Of a DNA stretch of 21,157 nt, positions 1 to 7,705 are shown one piece after another. Source of the DNA: DATKEK01 sp035512195 (GTDB lineage: Bacteria; Pseudomonadota; Gammaproteobacteria; Burkholderiales; Eutrophovitaceae); contig DATKEK010000130.1 of the NCBI GenBank assembly GCA_035512195.1, positions 1 through 21,157 on the forward strand. The letters are read 5' to 3'. The position numbers and the translations under genes are program-made. Position 1 is the stretch's first letter, and each line of letters starts with the position of its first letter. The notes below the pieces were generated by a model, which searched no databases, was not told the DNA's origin, and saw only the letters and a list, made by a program, of their open reading frames with translations.

Positions 1-4
1 GCGC

Positions 5-1378
5 ATGGTCTCGCTGCTGGCTGCGGTATACCTGATGTCGGTTCTGCTGATGTGGGTGCTGCCGCGGCTGTTCGATGATCAGGCGTTTCCGGAGATCGTC
101 GATGCGGTGATCCGCTACGGCCTGATCCTGCCGGTGATCGCAATTTTCTTCATCCGGGTGGACAGGCCCCGTGTCCAGTCGAATTACACGGTCGACCTTT
201 TTTACAGCGTGCTGCTGTTCCTGATGGTGGTGGTGCTGGTGCTGGGATCGTTCGCGATCAAGCAGGTGAGCGCCGGCAACTATATCGTCGCCCTGTCGCA
301 GGCGCTGTTCATCATTGCGGTTTTGCTGCTGGCGCTGTCCTGGCTGTGGGACCCGCGCGCCGGGTTTTCCGGCATCGGCCAGCTTCTGTCGCGATACTTC
401 CTGAGCGTGGGCGTTCCATTCGAGCAATGGATGCACAGTCTCGCCGGACTGGCCGACCGCGAACCCGACCCCGACAAGTTCGCGATCCTTGCGGTGCATG
501 AAATGGCCGGCTTGCCGTGGTTGTCGGGTGTGCGCTGGCGGGCAGCCGGCACCAGCGGACAAGTTGGAGAGGAAACGCGGCATGCCACCGAGTTCAGTTT
601 CGGCGGGCTGGTGCTCACCATGTACACGCGCTGGTCGCCCGGCCCCACGCTGGTAATGCACATCCGGCTGCTCGCGCGCCTGCTGGGCGATTATTACGAA
701 GCGAAAATGCGCGAGCAGGAACAGCGGCGCAATGCCTATTTGCAGGCGATCTACGAAACCGGTTCGCGCCTGACCCATGACGTGAAGAATCTGCTGCAGA
801 CCCTGGGCTCGTTGTGCTCTGCTGCCGAAACCAGCAAAGAAAACGATGCCGAGGCGGTCCGCTTGCTGATGCAGCGTCAACTGCCGCAGATCACCCAGCG
901 CCTGCAGATCACGCTCGACAAACTGAACAGCAAACCGTCTCCGGTGGCGCAACTGGCAGAGGCACGGGACTGGTGGAGCGGTCTCAAGCAGCGCTTTGCC
1001 CACGAGCGCGTGGTGTTCGCGGAGGCGGACATTGCAGCCGGCGCGCGGCTCCCGGCGGAGCTGTTCGAGGGCGTGGCGGAGAACCTGCTGCAGAACGCGC
1101 TGGAGAAACGCAGGCTGCGCACCGACTTGTCGATCACGGTGCAGCTTGCATGCGACCGTCAAGGCTGCGTGCTGACCGTCTGCGACGATGGCGATCCGGT
1201 GCCGCAGGGACTGGCGCGACACCTGTTCGAGGCGCCGGTTGCTTCCAACAGCGGACTGGGCGTGGGCTTGTACCAGGCTGCGCGTTTTGCGCGGGAGCAG
1301 GGCTACGTGTTGCGGCTGGAAACAAACGAGCGCAGCCGCGTGTGTTTCATTCTGACGCCTGCCCGGCCATCGAACTGA
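5..1378 (+). CDS. Membrane-bound sensor histidine kinase (5' end possibly outside window)
   Basis: The protein probably senses a signal at the membrane and phosphorylates a response regulator. The visible 457 residues have about four hydrophobic segments (near 1-19, 37-51, 64-86 and 93-115), then a GAF-like region (about 145-235) and a dimerisation helix with the phospho-acceptor motif LTHDVKN (His258). A HATPase_c domain follows, with N-box ENLLQNALEK (359-368), G1 motif CDDGDPVP (393-400) and glycine-rich GLGVGL. The reading frame is open to the left edge, so ATG at 5 may not be the true start. The layout of membrane helices, GAF-like region and kinase core recalls PrsK of exosortase systems, but no exosortase gene is visible and I do not claim orthology. 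The stop lies 4 bp from the stop of the convergent pilin operon. The NtrC-type regulator at that operon's other end is an inferred partner. Confidence 0.85.
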   Translation: MVSLLAAVYLMSVLLMWVLPRLFDDQAFPEIVDAVIRYGLILPVIAIFFIRVDRPRVQSNYTVDLFYSVLLFLMVVVLVLGSFAIKQVSAGNYIVALSQALFIIAVLLLALSWLWDPRAGFSGIGQLLSRYFLSVGVPFEQWMHSLAGLADREPDPDKFAILAVHEMAGLPWLSGVRWRAAGTSGQVGEETRHATEFSFGGLVLTMYTRWSPGPTLVMHIRLLARLLGDYYEAKMREQEQRRNAYLQAIYETGSRLTHDVKNLLQTLGSLCSAAETSKENDAEAVRLLMQRQLPQITQRLQITLDKLNSKPSPVAQLAEARDWWSGLKQRFAHERVVFAEADIAAGARLPAELFEGVAENLLQNALEKRRLRTDLSITVQLACDRQGCVLTVCDDGDPVPQGLARHLFEAPVASNSGLGVGLYQAARFAREQGYVLRLETNERSRVCFILTPARPSN

Positions 1379-1382
1379 ATGT

Positions 1383-2138
1383 TCAGGGCAGGCGTCCGGC
1401 CGCGACCATGCGCGCCATCAATACGTTCGGCGAAATCCACACTACGATATCGTCGAACTCTTTGCCGGTCGCGGCGGGGTTGGTGGTACGTGTGCGCACC
1501 CAGAATTCGGTTGCACTCGTGGCATTGGTGAACTCGTCGTCCTGACCCGTTCCCCATCCCGTGCGTGTCGCGCGAACGACTCCGCCTTCACCCGTCGCTC
1601 CGTGCCCGTTGCCGCCGTGCGACAGTACCACCACCGGAATCTCCGGAACGGTTGCGTTGGTGAGATTGATCGCTGCGCCGGCGGCATTGCGGCTGCGTAG
1701 GACGATGTCGCCCTTTGCGTCCAGGGTGATGACATTGATGTCGGCAAATTCCGGGTCGACGCTGTACCGGTAGAGGTTACCCCATGGGTCCAGCGGCGGC
1801 ACGCCCAGGGTCACCCAAGGCAGGATCCCGTTTCGCTTCGGATTGCCCCCGACCAACGTGCACGCGCCCGCGGTTCGGTCTTCCGTGCCGTCGGTGGCGG
1901 ATATGGCCGGGCAGGGAAGATAGCCGTTTATGGCCGCGAACCCGATCAGGGCTTCCTTGATTTCGGCAAGCCGCCTCTCCGCTTCGGAAATCTGCCGCTG
2001 CTCGACCTGGGTGGTCAACGGTACCAGCAGGCTGCCCAGGAGCAGCGTGATCACCAGCACCGCCACCGCGATCTCGATCAGGGTAAAGCCATGCTGGGAA
2101 GCCCGGTGCCCGACTCTGTTGCGCGCCGCTGACCGCAT
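1383..2138 (-). CDS. Type IV prepilin-like protein with canonical N-terminal methylation motif
   Basis: This is a 251-residue pilin-like subunit. It has a short basic leader ending in Gly17, then FTLIE with the conserved Glu22 at position +5 of the mature protein, and a hydrophobic helix to about residue 40. A prepilin peptidase should cleave after Gly17 and methylate Phe18. The globular part holds YLPCP (73-77), LPWVTLGVPPLDPWG (106-120) and a C-terminal strand DDIVVWIS. I chose ATG at 2138 because it overlaps the upstream stop as TGATG and has GAGG seven bases upstream. An in-frame start at 2183 would only add a 15-residue basic extension. It is the last gene of the MSHA-like operon. It shares several blocks with the larger product just upstream, so the two look like paralogues. 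It may be the main fibre subunit or a minor pilin; the sequence does not decide. Confidence 0.88.
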   Translation of the reverse strand: MRSAARNRVGHRASQHGFTLIEIAVAVLVITLLLGSLLVPLTTQVEQRQISEAERRLAEIKEALIGFAAINGYLPCPAISATDGTEDRTAGACTLVGGNPKRNGILPWVTLGVPPLDPWGNLYRYSVDPEFADINVITLDAKGDIVLRSRNAAGAAINLTNATVPEIPVVVLSHGGNGHGATGEGGVVRATRTGWGTGQDDEFTNATSATEFWVRTRTTNPAATGKEFDDIVVWISPNVLMARMVAAGRLP

Positions 2139-3853
2139 CACTTGGCCTCGCAGGTACCGAGGTCTTCGAGGACCTTGACGCATTTATTGTCTTCGAGGTT
2201 GTCGATACAGGGCCTTCTCAGGAAGTCTTCGGCTGCGTCCCGGCACGGTTTCTTGCAATTGGCCTTGATGCGGTCGCGGATGTCCTGGCATTCCTGGATT
2301 GCCGGGTCCGCGTGCTTGCCCTTGCCCGCGGTGTTCTTGCAGTTGTTCTTTTTCGGATCGACTGAATCCTGGTAGCCGAGCAGCAGAAGTCCGTCGGATT
2401 CGCACTGTGATTGCGGGGGGGTGGTGGCGAAATCGCAGTTCGGATAGACGTTCAGCGCCGCATCGGCGCAGATCGGTAGCACGATGTCGTTGCCCGCGGT
2501 TCTCATGAAAATGCCCCAGTTCGGATCGCTCGGCGCGCTCGCCTGCAGGGCGAACAGATTTTCGTCCTCCAGATAGTTGGCCAAATTGCCTTTGTCGGGG
2601 CTCGAGTAGTCGGCGTTGGTATTGCGGCTCTGGCCGTCGCGCCGTTCTCCGGCGAAGATCAGCACCGCCGCGAATGGCCCCTCACCATCTACGGTGAGAC
2701 ACTTGCCGAAGAGGCACGGGTCGGGTTCGGTAGAAAAGGTGGAATCCGCCTTGAACGGTTCTGCTACCACGTAGAAGAAGTGATCCTTCCAGTTGCGCCA
2801 GAAGGACTGCATGTCCGGCCATCCGGCGCAACTGGCGAGTACGTACGGCAGTCGCGCCGCCAGCGTGCCGGTTTGGCTCGCGTAGTTGGCGTCCGGGTGG
2901 TAGTTTGGGAGCGCGGCGGGCGCGGCCCACGGGAACCGTCTGCTGTTCGCCAGCGCCTGCTGAGCCAGACAGTGAGCAGCGAAACCCAACAGGCCAGTGT
3001 CGGGGTCGGTGTCGGTCAGCCTGGCAATGAAATCCGATCGCCGTCCTACCTCGCGCCAGATCTCCTCGGCGGTGATGAAGATGAGCCGGTCGTTGAAGTT
3101 ATGGTTGGGATCCGCCACCTGATCCGCGTTCAGAGCGGCGATGGTGTTCGACAACGCGTTTGCGGTTGCCGAAGACGTGGCATTGCTGATGCCGCTGGCC
3201 GGGTCGGTGTCGAGATAGTTCGATGCCGTGTAGTTGCCGCCGCAGGTCGGGGTGCCGGCTAAGCTTGTTCGGTCCTGCCCCGGCAGCACCGCGCCCGGTC
3301 CGAATACGACGGCGGCGGCGCGATTGGTCGGTGTGGATCCTGCTAGCCGTATGGTGCCATCGGGTGCGAGAACCTCGATCAGCGCGTTGCTGTCCCAGTT
3401 TAGCAGGTGCGACTTGGTGCCGGCCTTGAAATTTCCGGAAACCGCGTACCACAGGCATTCGCTTGCCGAGTCGCGCAGCGGCGGCACGCCGAGCGACTTC
3501 CAGGGCAAGCGACCGAGTGAGGTAACGTCGCGTGCGCCGCAGGTGCTTTCCTCGTTGCCCTCCGGGATCGCCGAGACGACGGTGTCCGGGCAGGGCAGAT
3601 ATCCGAACTGATCGCTCCCCGTGCCCTGGCGTTCGAGGTAGGTCGTCGCATAGCCCAGCAGCGCCACTTTAGTCTGTGCCAGCGCCTCGCCGGTCTGGCG
3701 GTCGGCTTCCTGCTGGCGGGACAGCGAACCCGCCAGGCCGAGCACCAGCAGCACGATCAACAATCCGGCGAGTGCCAGGAGCACCGAGGCGGCAACGCCG
3801 GCCTGGGACTTGCGCGCCTTTCGCAGGGAACGTATCACCGCCGGCGTGCCCAT
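2138..3853 (-). CDS. Large Cys-rich pilin-like protein lacking Glu+5 (candidate tip subunit)
   Basis: This 571-residue protein begins with a basic leader, Gly19, and a hydrophobic helix (20-44). It has Val at both +1 and +5, so the Glu+5 of ordinary prepilins is missing. From about residue 60 it matches its downstream neighbour block by block: KVALLGYA, YLPCP (85-89), LPWKSLGVPPL (116-126), and FNDRLIFITAEEIW near 253-266. It then continues for about 300 further residues. There are 18 cysteines, 10 of them between residues 462 and 568 in a charged C-terminal tail, which suggests disulfides in the periplasm or outside the cell. Tip pseudopilins of the GspK type also lack Glu+5 and carry a large domain, so a tip or adhesin-like role is inferred. 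The start ATG at 3853 lies 3 bp after the preceding stop. The family is not one I can name. Confidence 0.78.
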   Translation of the reverse strand: MGTPAVIRSLRKARKSQAGVAASVLLALAGLLIVLLVLGLAGSLSRQQEADRQTGEALAQTKVALLGYATTYLERQGTGSDQFGYLPCPDTVVSAIPEGNEESTCGARDVTSLGRLPWKSLGVPPLRDSASECLWYAVSGNFKAGTKSHLLNWDSNALIEVLAPDGTIRLAGSTPTNRAAAVVFGPGAVLPGQDRTSLAGTPTCGGNYTASNYLDTDPASGISNATSSATANALSNTIAALNADQVADPNHNFNDRLIFITAEEIWREVGRRSDFIARLTDTDPDTGLLGFAAHCLAQQALANSRRFPWAAPAALPNYHPDANYASQTGTLAARLPYVLASCAGWPDMQSFWRNWKDHFFYVVAEPFKADSTFSTEPDPCLFGKCLTVDGEGPFAAVLIFAGERRDGQSRNTNADYSSPDKGNLANYLEDENLFALQASAPSDPNWGIFMRTAGNDIVLPICADAALNVYPNCDFATTPPQSQCESDGLLLLGYQDSVDPKKNNCKNTAGKGKHADPAIQECQDIRDRIKANCKKPCRDAAEDFLRRPCIDNLEDNKCVKVLEDLGTCEAK

Positions 3854-3856
3854 GCG

Positions 3857-4315
3857 TCAGTTCCGGCCACGCTCGGCGGGAGCGTAAGGTTCGCGCACCG
3901 TCCCGGTTCTGGGATCCAGGGTCTGTCCTACGCGCACTTCGATCGGCGTTTGCGAGCCACGAGTCTGGATTCTGGCGCCGCCGGGGTCGGCGATGTCCGT
4001 GATGACGCGAACCTCGCCTGCGTCCCCCCCGTGATAAGGCTTGCCATCGATCCAGACGGTGCGCTCGCCGTCGCTGCGGGTTACTACCCCACCAAGGCGC
4101 AGTTCCTGCGGTATCGGCTTCGGCGCCGGGCGGCGCACCGGCGCGGCGGCGGCCGATCTCGGCGCGGGGCGCGAAACCGGCACGCCTGCGTCCAGCGTGG
4201 CGCGCTGTTGCGGCGTGAAGAACAGCCTTCCGAGCGGCTCGTCGGCCGAAGCGGGCTGGCCAAGCGCGCTGCCGGCGAGCAAGAGTGTGGCGATGGCGAG
4301 GGCGATGCGTTTCAT
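3857..4315 (-). CDS. Small periplasmic MshK-like pilus biogenesis protein
   Basis: This is a 152-residue exported protein. A signal peptide (about 1-19) ends near SALGQ. It is followed by the segment LGRLFFTPQQRATLD (28-42), an Ala/Pro/Arg-rich linker (about 43-70) and a small beta-rich domain. That domain starts LRLGGVVTRSDGERTVWIDG and resembles the homology region of GspC and PilP-type proteins. Such proteins link the inner-membrane platform to the secretin. Its place directly after the PilO-like gene, with an ATGA overlap at 4312-4315, matches mshK following mshJ in known MSHA clusters. The MshK assignment rests mainly on that order and on size, since the family is poorly conserved. Confidence 0.72.
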   Translation of the reverse strand: MKRIALAIATLLLAGSALGQPASADEPLGRLFFTPQQRATLDAGVPVSRPAPRSAAAAPVRRPAPKPIPQELRLGGVVTRSDGERTVWIDGKPYHGGDAGEVRVITDIADPGGARIQTRGSQTPIEVRVGQTLDPRTGTVREPYAPAERGRN

Positions 4316-4929
4316 GCTGATGGTTCCTCGGGAGGCGCGACCGTCATCCAGCGAATTTCGCAGCGGGCGTTCAGATTGGCGCGGCGCGGCGCGGGAGTTT
4401 CCATGCCGGCGATGGGCTGCAGGCTGCAGGAATCGACTGCGAAAATCCCGGCGCGCTTGTTTTCCATCGCGCGCAGGAAACGCAGCAGGTCGCCTTCATG
4501 CGTAATGCCGAAATTCAGCCGCATGGTCGATTGCCTGAGCCGCTGCGAAATCGTGCCTGCCTCGAGCGCCCGCGAGTAAGGTGTCTGCGCGTCGATCTGG
4601 TACTCGATCCCGTACAGTCCGCTGCTGGCGTCGGCGTCACGCAAGGCTTCGATCCACGCTATACGCCGTTCGGGGCCGATGAAGCCCTCCTGCGTGAGTT
4701 GCCAATACTCCGGCAGGTAACGCAGGATCGTCGCCCTCTCGTCGTCCGATCGCTGATAACGATTGCGTACGTCATCCAGCGCGGACTTCTGCGCACGCAA
4801 TCGCGTATCCGCGTCTGCCAGTCGGTTTCCGGAACCGCCCACGACGATCCACGCAAAAGCGAGTGCAACCGCGAGCGCGAGGGCGGGAACCCGCAATGGC
4901 AACAGGTCTTTTGCTGTGATCTTTGTCAT
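4312..4929 (-). CDS. MshJ/PilO-like inner-membrane pilus assembly protein
   Basis: The 205-residue product has a short cytoplasmic start, one membrane helix (about 13-31) and a coiled region (about 34-68) rich in charged residues. The remaining periplasmic domain contains AWIEALRDAD and LRQSTMRLNFGITHEGDLLRFLRAME (in part), typical of the ferredoxin-like fold of PilO, GspM and MshJ. These proteins pair with PilN/GspL-type partners to form the inner-membrane alignment ring. It lies 3 bp after the stop of the MshI-like gene and overlaps the MshK-like gene by 4 bp, the same I-J-K order as in Vibrio MSHA clusters. Its two cysteines near the C-terminus (about 168 and 189) might pair in the periplasm. 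Confidence 0.8.
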   Translation of the reverse strand: MTKITAKDLLPLRVPALALAVALAFAWIVVGGSGNRLADADTRLRAQKSALDDVRNRYQRSDDERATILRYLPEYWQLTQEGFIGPERRIAWIEALRDADASSGLYGIEYQIDAQTPYSRALEAGTISQRLRQSTMRLNFGITHEGDLLRFLRAMENKRAGIFAVDSCSLQPIAGMETPAPRRANLNARCEIRWMTVAPPEEPSA

Positions 4930-4932
4930 GGC

Positions 4933-6465
4933 TTACACGCCCTGGCGGAATCGAACCGCCACCTGGAATTCGGCCTTGTCGGAACGGCGGTCGCCGGCGG
5001 TGCTGCCGGTCAGGCCCGACTCGGAGCTGACGTCCACCGGCAGGCGTATGACGCGGACTTCCTCCACCAGCTCGTTGGAGGCCAGTCGCGCGGCAAAATC
5101 CTGGATGCGGTTCAGCACCGCCCGGTAGTCGCCGGAACGTCCTCTCACTTCGGCGGTCACCAGTGCGGCCTGCCGGGCGGATGCATCCTGTGTGCTGTCC
5201 CGCGATACTCCACCAAGCACAGCGGCCTTTTCGCCGTGATGCCATTCGAACCGCAGCAGTGCGACGTCGGGCAGTGTGTCCAGGGCGCGGCTGAGAACGA
5301 CCATCATGGCGTCCGGCAGGCGCAGTTCGTCACGAATCCGGTTCGCCGCCTCGACTGTATCGCGCAGCTCGAATGCGGAAACCGGGGAATCGGGGAACTG
5401 CGCAGTGACTTCGCGATACAGCGACTGATAGCGCTGCGTGTCGCGCGCGAGCTGCTGGGTCTCGCTGTTCACCTGCGATACGCGATAGGTGTTGACGCCT
5501 GCCCACACGATCGCGCCGAGCGCGCAGGCGGCGGCGGCGGCAAACACCATCTGGCGGGCGCGATAGACGTGGAAGCCGGTCTCCACTGCGGGGGGCGCGA
5601 AGTCCGGCGGCGCCTTGCCGGTGGCCAGCAGGTGTAGGTGCAGCGCATCGGGCAACTCGGCGAGCGCGGCGGGCGGGATGCCGATACGCTTGGAGATCTC
5701 GGAGGCGTCAAGCCGCGCACAATGGATATTCGGACGGCCGCGCGTGATCGCAGCTGCGAGCCCGGCGAGCGATCCATCGTGGTCCAGAATCAGCGCGGTG
5801 ACCGTATCGTCGACGTGGGTTACGGTCAGCGCATCCAGGTACATCCGCGTGTTGCCGATTTCCTCGGCGAAAAAGGATTCCGCGCTGTTGGACGCGTCGC
5901 GAGTGGATGTCAGACGGCTGAGGCGGAACTGCAGGTTCTTGCAGAAGGTCTGCCGCAGACCGGCGCCGGTCTTGGCGACGATCAGCAGATTCGGCTCGTG
6001 CAGTTTCAGCCGCTCGATCAGCGACAGCGTGACCATCGGCAGCGGGTGGATGCCGGCTACCGGCGTGCGATTCAGTTCGATGGTGCGCAGCCACGGCGCC
6101 AGCAGTTCGGGATCGGTGAGTGCCGAGAACAAGTATCGGTCCTCGCGCCGCTTGCCGGCGATGCTGCCCTGGACGGACCAGGCGGCGAATGGCGTTGCGC
6201 GGTAGAGCTGGCGCAGTTTCCTGTTCGCCATCTGCGCGCGATCGCGCGGTGACGCGTGCGGCAGCGTTTCGAAACGATAGTCCTCGTCGAGCGTGTCGAC
6301 CATGATGCGTGCCGGCGATCCGCGGGCCGCGCGCAGAAAGTTGCCGAACGCAAGCCAGCCGTCCTGGTTGTTCTCGAAGCGCCGGATCGAGGTCAGCTTG
6401 CTTTGCCGCCATATAGCGGCGGTCGCCTGGTCCGCGGAGATGCACAGCAAGAGTTTCGCGGCCAT
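4933..6465 (-). CDS. MshI-like inner-membrane protein (PilM-like plus PilN-like fusion)
   Basis: This 510-residue protein joins a cytoplasmic domain (about 1-295), one membrane helix (305-325) and a periplasmic part (about 326-510) that opens with a coiled segment. The cytoplasmic part resembles the actin-like fold of PilM or the cytoplasmic part of GspL, although I see no clear nucleotide-binding motifs. The periplasmic part, with VLNRIQDFAARLASN and EFQVAVRF, fits PilN. One chain therefore appears to do the work of PilM plus PilN: docking the assembly ATPase to the inner-membrane ring. The gene sits 5 bp after mshG and 3 bp before the PilO-like gene. The MshI name comes from architecture and neighbours rather than a diagnostic motif. 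Confidence 0.78.
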   Translation of the reverse strand: MAAKLLLCISADQATAAIWRQSKLTSIRRFENNQDGWLAFGNFLRAARGSPARIMVDTLDEDYRFETLPHASPRDRAQMANRKLRQLYRATPFAAWSVQGSIAGKRREDRYLFSALTDPELLAPWLRTIELNRTPVAGIHPLPMVTLSLIERLKLHEPNLLIVAKTGAGLRQTFCKNLQFRLSRLTSTRDASNSAESFFAEEIGNTRMYLDALTVTHVDDTVTALILDHDGSLAGLAAAITRGRPNIHCARLDASEISKRIGIPPAALAELPDALHLHLLATGKAPPDFAPPAVETGFHVYRARQMVFAAAAACALGAIVWAGVNTYRVSQVNSETQQLARDTQRYQSLYREVTAQFPDSPVSAFELRDTVEAANRIRDELRLPDAMMVVLSRALDTLPDVALLRFEWHHGEKAAVLGGVSRDSTQDASARQAALVTAEVRGRSGDYRAVLNRIQDFAARLASNELVEEVRVIRLPVDVSSESGLTGSTAGDRRSDKAEFQVAVRFRQGV

Positions 6466-6470
6466 AAGGT

Positions 6471-7676
6471 TCAGAACTCCACGTGACCGAGGATATCGTA
6501 GATCGGCGTCAGCACCGAGAACAGGATCAGCGCAAGCACGATGCCGAGTACCAGCGTCAGCATCGGTTCCAGCAATTTCAAGGCCCTGTCGACCGATTCC
6601 CTGACGTCGCGATTGTAGAAATAGGTGACATTCATCAGCGCGGTGTCCAACGCGCCGGTGTTCTCGCCGACTCGCAGCATGCGGGTGACGAGCGGCGGGA
6701 ACATGCCGAGATTCTGGAATGCCTCGCTCAGACTTTCGCCGGCGTTAATCTGCTGGCCTGCGCGCCGCAATCCGTCGGCGACATACTTATTGCCGACGAT
6801 CTCTTCGCTGGTGCGCATCGCGTCCAGTATCGTGATGCCGGACCGGTACATCAGCGCGAAGAAGTTGGCGAACCGCGCAAGCATGATTTTTTGCAGAATT
6901 ACCCCGACCACCGGTAGTTTGAGCAGCAGATAGTCGAAGGTGAGGCGCGCGCGCGGGTTGAGCTGCAGGGTAAGCGTCACGCCGCCGAATGCCAGCAGCG
7001 GAAGCACGAGCAGCAGCCACCAGAAGCGCACGGTGAAGTCGGACAGACCGATGAGAATGCGCGTCTGCAGCGGCAGTTCCATGCCCATGGTGCTCAGCAG
7101 TCCGACCACCTGCGGCACCAGGTAGACCAGCAGGAACACGATGACTGCGCCCACGACGACCAGAACCAGAGACGGATAGATCAGCAGCTTGCGCGTCTGC
7201 GAAACGAGTTCGTCCTGCCACTTAAGCGTTGCGCCGAGGCTTTCGAAAACCTCGGTCAGCCGCCCGGCGAGCTCGCCGGCGCGCACCAGGCTGACGAAGA
7301 CCGCGCCGAACACCTGTGGAAATCCGGCCAGCGCCTGGGACAGTGTCTTGCCGCCTTCGATGTCCTCGAGCACCGAGGTGAGCACCTCGCGAAAACGCGG
7401 GTTGTCCATGCCTTCGCGCAGATCGCGCAGCCCTTCGATCAAGGGGATGCCGGCCTGAGACACCTGCTCCATGTCGAAACAGAACGTAATCAGGTCCTGA
7501 CGCGTGATGGTGCCGCGGGCGATGGCCGGCGTGTGACGCGACAACGCGCGGAACGTGATCAGGTCCAGCCCCATTTTTTTCAGACGCAGCTCGAGGTCGA
7601 TATCGTTGGCTGCGTCGAGGCGCCCGTGGGCGTGTCGTCCGTCGCGATCTATGGCCTTGTACTGGAATGCGGGCAT
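6471..7676 (-). CDS. mshG: MshG/GspF-family inner-membrane platform protein
   Basis: The 401-residue polytopic protein is the platform on which the assembly ATPase acts to build the pilus. It starts MPAFQYKAIDRDG, the usual PilC/GspF opening. It holds two T2SSF repeats (about 65-190 and 268-393) and three membrane segments (about 168-190, 216-236 and 371-393). Typical family motifs are LITFCFDMEQVSQAGIPL, FVSLVRAGE and MLRVGENTG. I chose ATG at 7676, 29 bp after the mshE stop. A longer open frame reaches 8045, but it runs inside mshE in another frame and its extra residues look like a shadow. The 29-bp gap is the widest inside the operon. Confidence 0.93.
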   Translation of the reverse strand: MPAFQYKAIDRDGRHAHGRLDAANDIDLELRLKKMGLDLITFRALSRHTPAIARGTITRQDLITFCFDMEQVSQAGIPLIEGLRDLREGMDNPRFREVLTSVLEDIEGGKTLSQALAGFPQVFGAVFVSLVRAGELAGRLTEVFESLGATLKWQDELVSQTRKLLIYPSLVLVVVGAVIVFLLVYLVPQVVGLLSTMGMELPLQTRILIGLSDFTVRFWWLLLVLPLLAFGGVTLTLQLNPRARLTFDYLLLKLPVVGVILQKIMLARFANFFALMYRSGITILDAMRTSEEIVGNKYVADGLRRAGQQINAGESLSEAFQNLGMFPPLVTRMLRVGENTGALDTALMNVTYFYNRDVRESVDRALKLLEPMLTLVLGIVLALILFSVLTPIYDILGHVEF

Positions 7677-7705
7677 GGTCTGCTCTTGCGCGTTGGCGTG
7701 GGCGA

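Noticed and set aside
2139..2183. Upstream ATG at 2183 for the small prepilin
   Set aside because: It would overlap the preceding gene by 15 codons. The ATG at 2138 has GAGG at good spacing and the TGATG junction.
4498..5637. 379-codon + strand frame opposite the MshI- and MshJ-like genes
   Set aside because: It is antisense to two well-supported genes and has low-complexity His/Gln/Gly composition without a domain.
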